The notes under the pieces are model-generated. The model had not been told where the DNA came from. It was given only the letters and a program-made list of their open reading frames with translations, and made no database searches. Position numbers and translations under genes: made by a program. Source: Clostridiaceae bacterium (GTDB lineage: Bacteria; Bacillota; Clostridia; Oscillospirales; Acutalibacteraceae). From it: a stretch of 7,999 nt of DNA. The stretch is from positions 1 to 7,999 of the forward strand of contig CAJGDQ010000040.1 of the NCBI GenBank assembly GCA_904502215.1. The letters run 5' to 3'. Positions 5,975 through 7,999 of the stretch are shown here, in pieces (within the stretch, counting starts at the first letter, position 1; each line of letters starts with the position of its first letter).

Positions 5975-7135
5975 TTAGATAACTCTAACCTTAATAACGC
6001 CTTCTATTTCGGCAATTTCGTTAGCAACCATATCAGTATCAGCGGTGCCGATATCAAGCATGGTATAAGCATAATCGCCACGAGATTTGTTAAGAAGATT
6101 TTCAATATTAACATTATCATCAGCAACAATCTTGGTGATTGCAGTAAGCATATTGGGAATATTCTTATGAATAACGCAAATTCTATGCTCGCCGCTTCTG
6201 GGCATTGTTATCTCAGGAAGGTTAACCGAGTTTACGATATTTCCGTTTTCGATATAATCGATAAGTTCCTTAGCAGCCATAACAGCGCAGTTATCCTCTG
6301 ATTCAGGAGTTGAAGCTCCAAGGTGAGGAATAGCGATAACGCCGTCAACACCTAAAACTTCATCGGTTGGGAAATCGGTTACATAGCTTGCAACCTTACC
6401 CGATTCAAGTGCTGCCTTTAATGCTTCATCATCAACAAGAGCCGCACGAGCAAAGTTAAGGATACGAACACCATTCTTCATCTTTGCAATAGATTCAGCA
6501 TTGATGAGGTTTTTAGTGTTTGCAGTTAGCGGAACATGAAGCGAAATATAATCGCATTTCTCAAAAATTTCGTTTATATCATTGATATGAACAGCATTAT
6601 GGGTTAAGTTCCAAGCCGATTTAACCGAAAGATATGGGTCATATCCGAAAACTTTCATTCCAAGGTGGTTAGCGGCATTGGCAACCATAACACCGATAGC
6701 GCCAAGTCCTACAATACCAACAGTTTTGCCTTTGATTTCAGGACCAACAAAGGCACCCTTGCCCTTTTCAACCATCTTACCAACTTCTTCGCCGTTGCCC
6801 TTTAAGGTTTTAGCCCATTCAATACCCGAGATAACTCTACGGGAAGAAATAAGCATACCTGCAATAACAAGCTCCTTAACGGCATTAGCATTAGCACCTG
6901 GGGTATTGAAAACAACGATACCATTTTCCGAGCAACGTTCAATCGGAATATTGTTAGTTCCGGCACCGGCCCTTGCAATAGCCTTTAAGCTTGCGGGAAA
7001 TTCAGTTTCGTGCAAAGAAGCTGAACGAACTATCGCTCCATCAGCATTCTCAACCTCATCACCGATAGTATATTTATCATCAAAAACAGTAAGTCCTGTT
7101 TTCGAGATTTTATTATAAGTTTTAATCTTAAACAT
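5975..7135 (-). CDS. serA: D-3-phosphoglycerate dehydrogenase with C-terminal ACT domain
   Basis: SerA oxidises 3-phosphoglycerate to 3-phosphohydroxypyruvate with NAD+, the first step of serine synthesis. The 386-residue protein is a short form: a D-2-hydroxyacid dehydrogenase core plus one ACT domain (about 318-386, IPNMLTAITKIVADDNVNIE), without the extra regulatory domain of the longest SerA proteins. The Rossmann motif is GLGAIG (143-148), the catalytic Arg is in LNFARAALVDDEAL (Arg230), and the catalytic His is in PHLGAST (His271). The segment carrying the catalytic acid reads DFPTDE (254-259) rather than the common DVFxxEP, so Asp258 or Glu259 must serve. The ACT domain suggests feedback control by serine. 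The ATG overlaps the serC stop codon (TAATG), with GAGGAGG upstream inside serC. A strong terminator follows. Confidence 0.95.
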   Translation of the reverse strand: MFKIKTYNKISKTGLTVFDDKYTIGDEVENADGAIVRSASLHETEFPASLKAIARAGAGTNNIPIERCSENGIVVFNTPGANANAVKELVIAGMLISSRRVISGIEWAKTLKGNGEEVGKMVEKGKGAFVGPEIKGKTVGIVGLGAIGVMVANAANHLGMKVFGYDPYLSVKSAWNLTHNAVHINDINEIFEKCDYISLHVPLTANTKNLINAESIAKMKNGVRILNFARAALVDDEALKAALESGKVASYVTDFPTDEVLGVDGVIAIPHLGASTPESEDNCAVMAAKELIDYIENGNIVNSVNLPEITMPRSGEHRICVIHKNIPNMLTAITKIVADDNVNIENLLNKSRGDYAYTMLDIGTADTDMVANEIAEIEGVIKVRVI

Positions 7136-7999
7136 TATGCATTTTCCTCCTCAAACTTCTTCATAAACTCAACCAACTTCTCAACGCCCTCAATCGGCAT
7201 AGCATTATAGATAGAAGCTCTCATACCACCAACCGAACGGTGACCCTTAAGGTTAACAAAGCCTGCCTTCTTGGATTCAGCAACAAACTTAGCATCAAGC
7301 TCATCGTTACCGGTCACAAAGGGAACATTCATTAAAGAACGGTCCTCAGGAACAACAGTGCCCTTGAAAAGCTTGGAATTATCGAGGAAATCATAAAGGA
7401 TTTTAGCCTTTTTCTCGTTAATTTCCTTCATCTTCTCAAGGCCGCCCATCTTCTTAATCCATTTAAGAGTAAGACCTGCAACATAAATAGTGTAGCAAGG
7501 AGGAGTATTGAACATTGAGCCATTTTCGCTGTGGGTATCATACTTAAGCATTGTTGGAGTGATATCCATAGCATTACCGATTAAATCCTTGCGGATGATA
7601 ACAATAGTAACACCTGCGGGAGCAACATTCTTTTGAGCACCAGCATATAGCATACCGAACTTAGAAACATCAATAGGCTCGGATAAAATGCAAGAAGAAA
7701 TGTCAGCAACAAGCGGAACATCCCCTGTTTCGGGTAAAGTGTTATACTTTGTGCCGTAGATAGTGTTGTTCATACAAATATGAACATAGTCCGCATCCTT
7801 ATCGAAATCAGCAGCTGTTGTCTTAGGAATATAGCTAAAGGTTTTATCCTTAGAAGAGGCAACCTCACGAGCCTCTCCGTAACGAGCAGCCTCTTTATAT
7901 GCCTTATTAGCCCACTGACCTGTGATAATATAATCAGCTTTGCCGTTCTTGGTCATAAGATTAAGAGGAATCATTGCAAACTGAGTTGAAGCACCACCC
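7135..7999 (-). CDS. serC: Phosphoserine aminotransferase (5' end outside window)
   Basis: SerC is a PLP enzyme that converts 3-phosphohydroxypyruvate and glutamate to phosphoserine, directly after SerA. About 287 residues are visible; the frame is open through the window edge, and the first residues read GGASTQFAMIPLNL, a family hallmark usually found about 75 residues into the protein. An ATG at 7974 is therefore internal, not the start. The PLP-binding lysine lies in AGAQKNVAPAG (codon 7630-7632). TGQWANKAYKEA, HICMNNTIYG and the C-terminal GHRSVGGMRASIYNAMP are also diagnostic. The stop codon overlaps the serA start by one base, so the two genes form an operon whose promoter is outside the window. 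Confidence 0.97.
   Translation of the reverse strand, partial: GGASTQFAMIPLNLMTKNGKADYIITGQWANKAYKEAARYGEAREVASSKDKTFSYIPKTTAADFDKDADYVHICMNNTIYGTKYNTLPETGDVPLVADISSCILSEPIDVSKFGMLYAGAQKNVAPAGVTIVIIRKDLIGNAMDITPTMLKYDTHSENGSMFNTPPCYTIYVAGLTLKWIKKMGGLEKMKEINEKKAKILYDFLDNSKLFKGTVVPEDRSLMNVPFVTGNDELDAKFVAESKKAGFVNLKGHRSVGGMRASIYNAMPIEGVEKLVEFMKKFEEENA

Noticed and set aside
6678..7118. 146-codon plus-strand open frame opposite serA
   Set aside because: It is the antisense shadow of serA: low-complexity Pro/Ser/Thr/Ile-rich translation, no ribosome-binding site, and the serA frame is strongly family-like.
7972..7974. ATG at 7974 as the start of serC
   Set aside because: The frame continues upstream with GGASTQFA, a conserved internal SerC segment, so the gene is cut by the window edge.
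1..7999. Mobile element, CRISPR, toxin-antitoxin or defence system
   Set aside because: No transposase, integrase, repeat array, terminal repeats or defence protein seen; all genes are conserved housekeeping families on one strand with uniform composition.

Overview
This 7,999-base window is A+T-rich and tightly packed, and every supported gene is on the minus strand, so transcription runs from high to low coordinates. The proteins look like those of a low-GC Gram-positive anaerobe of the class Clostridia. Evidence includes the PDZ + radical SAM + DUF512 protein next to der-plsY-gpsA, zinc-ribbon forms of ribosomal proteins L28 and L32, strong AAGGAGGTG Shine-Dalgarno sites, and a short SerA with a C-terminal ACT domain. 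This placement comes from family recognition, not a database search.

Layout in order of transcription. (1) 7999-5975: serC (5' end outside the window) overlaps serA by one base (TAATG). Together they encode two steps of the phosphorylated serine pathway, and a strong intrinsic terminator follows at 5922-5960. (2) A perfect-consensus sigma-A-type promoter (TTGACA, 17 bp, TATAAT; 5859-5887) drives yceD (DUF177) and rpmF (L32), followed by an intrinsic terminator at 5079-5107. (3) About 20 nt beyond that terminator begins a translationally coupled block: DUF512 radical SAM protein, der, plsY, gpsA. The first two junctions are TAATG overlaps and the third gap is 4 nt. I see no convincing promoter between the rpmF terminator and this block. 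(4) A good promoter (TTGATT, 17 bp, TAATAT; 744-772) drives rpmB (L28), followed by an intrinsic terminator at 449-475. About 20 nt beyond it starts a HAD-family phosphatase gene (gph-like) that runs off the left edge.

Functionally, the centre combines large-subunit ribosome biogenesis (YceD, L32, Der, L28) with the start of phospholipid synthesis: GpsA makes sn-glycerol-3-phosphate and PlsY acylates it. The DUF512 protein is the least understood product. No stretch longer than about 145 bases lacks a gene.

I found no mobile element, CRISPR array, tRNA/rRNA gene, phage or defence gene, and nothing I would call a new biological system. The points worth a second look are regulatory: two terminators placed immediately before downstream genes, a palindrome at the expected start site of the consensus promoter, and the uncharacterised radical SAM protein.
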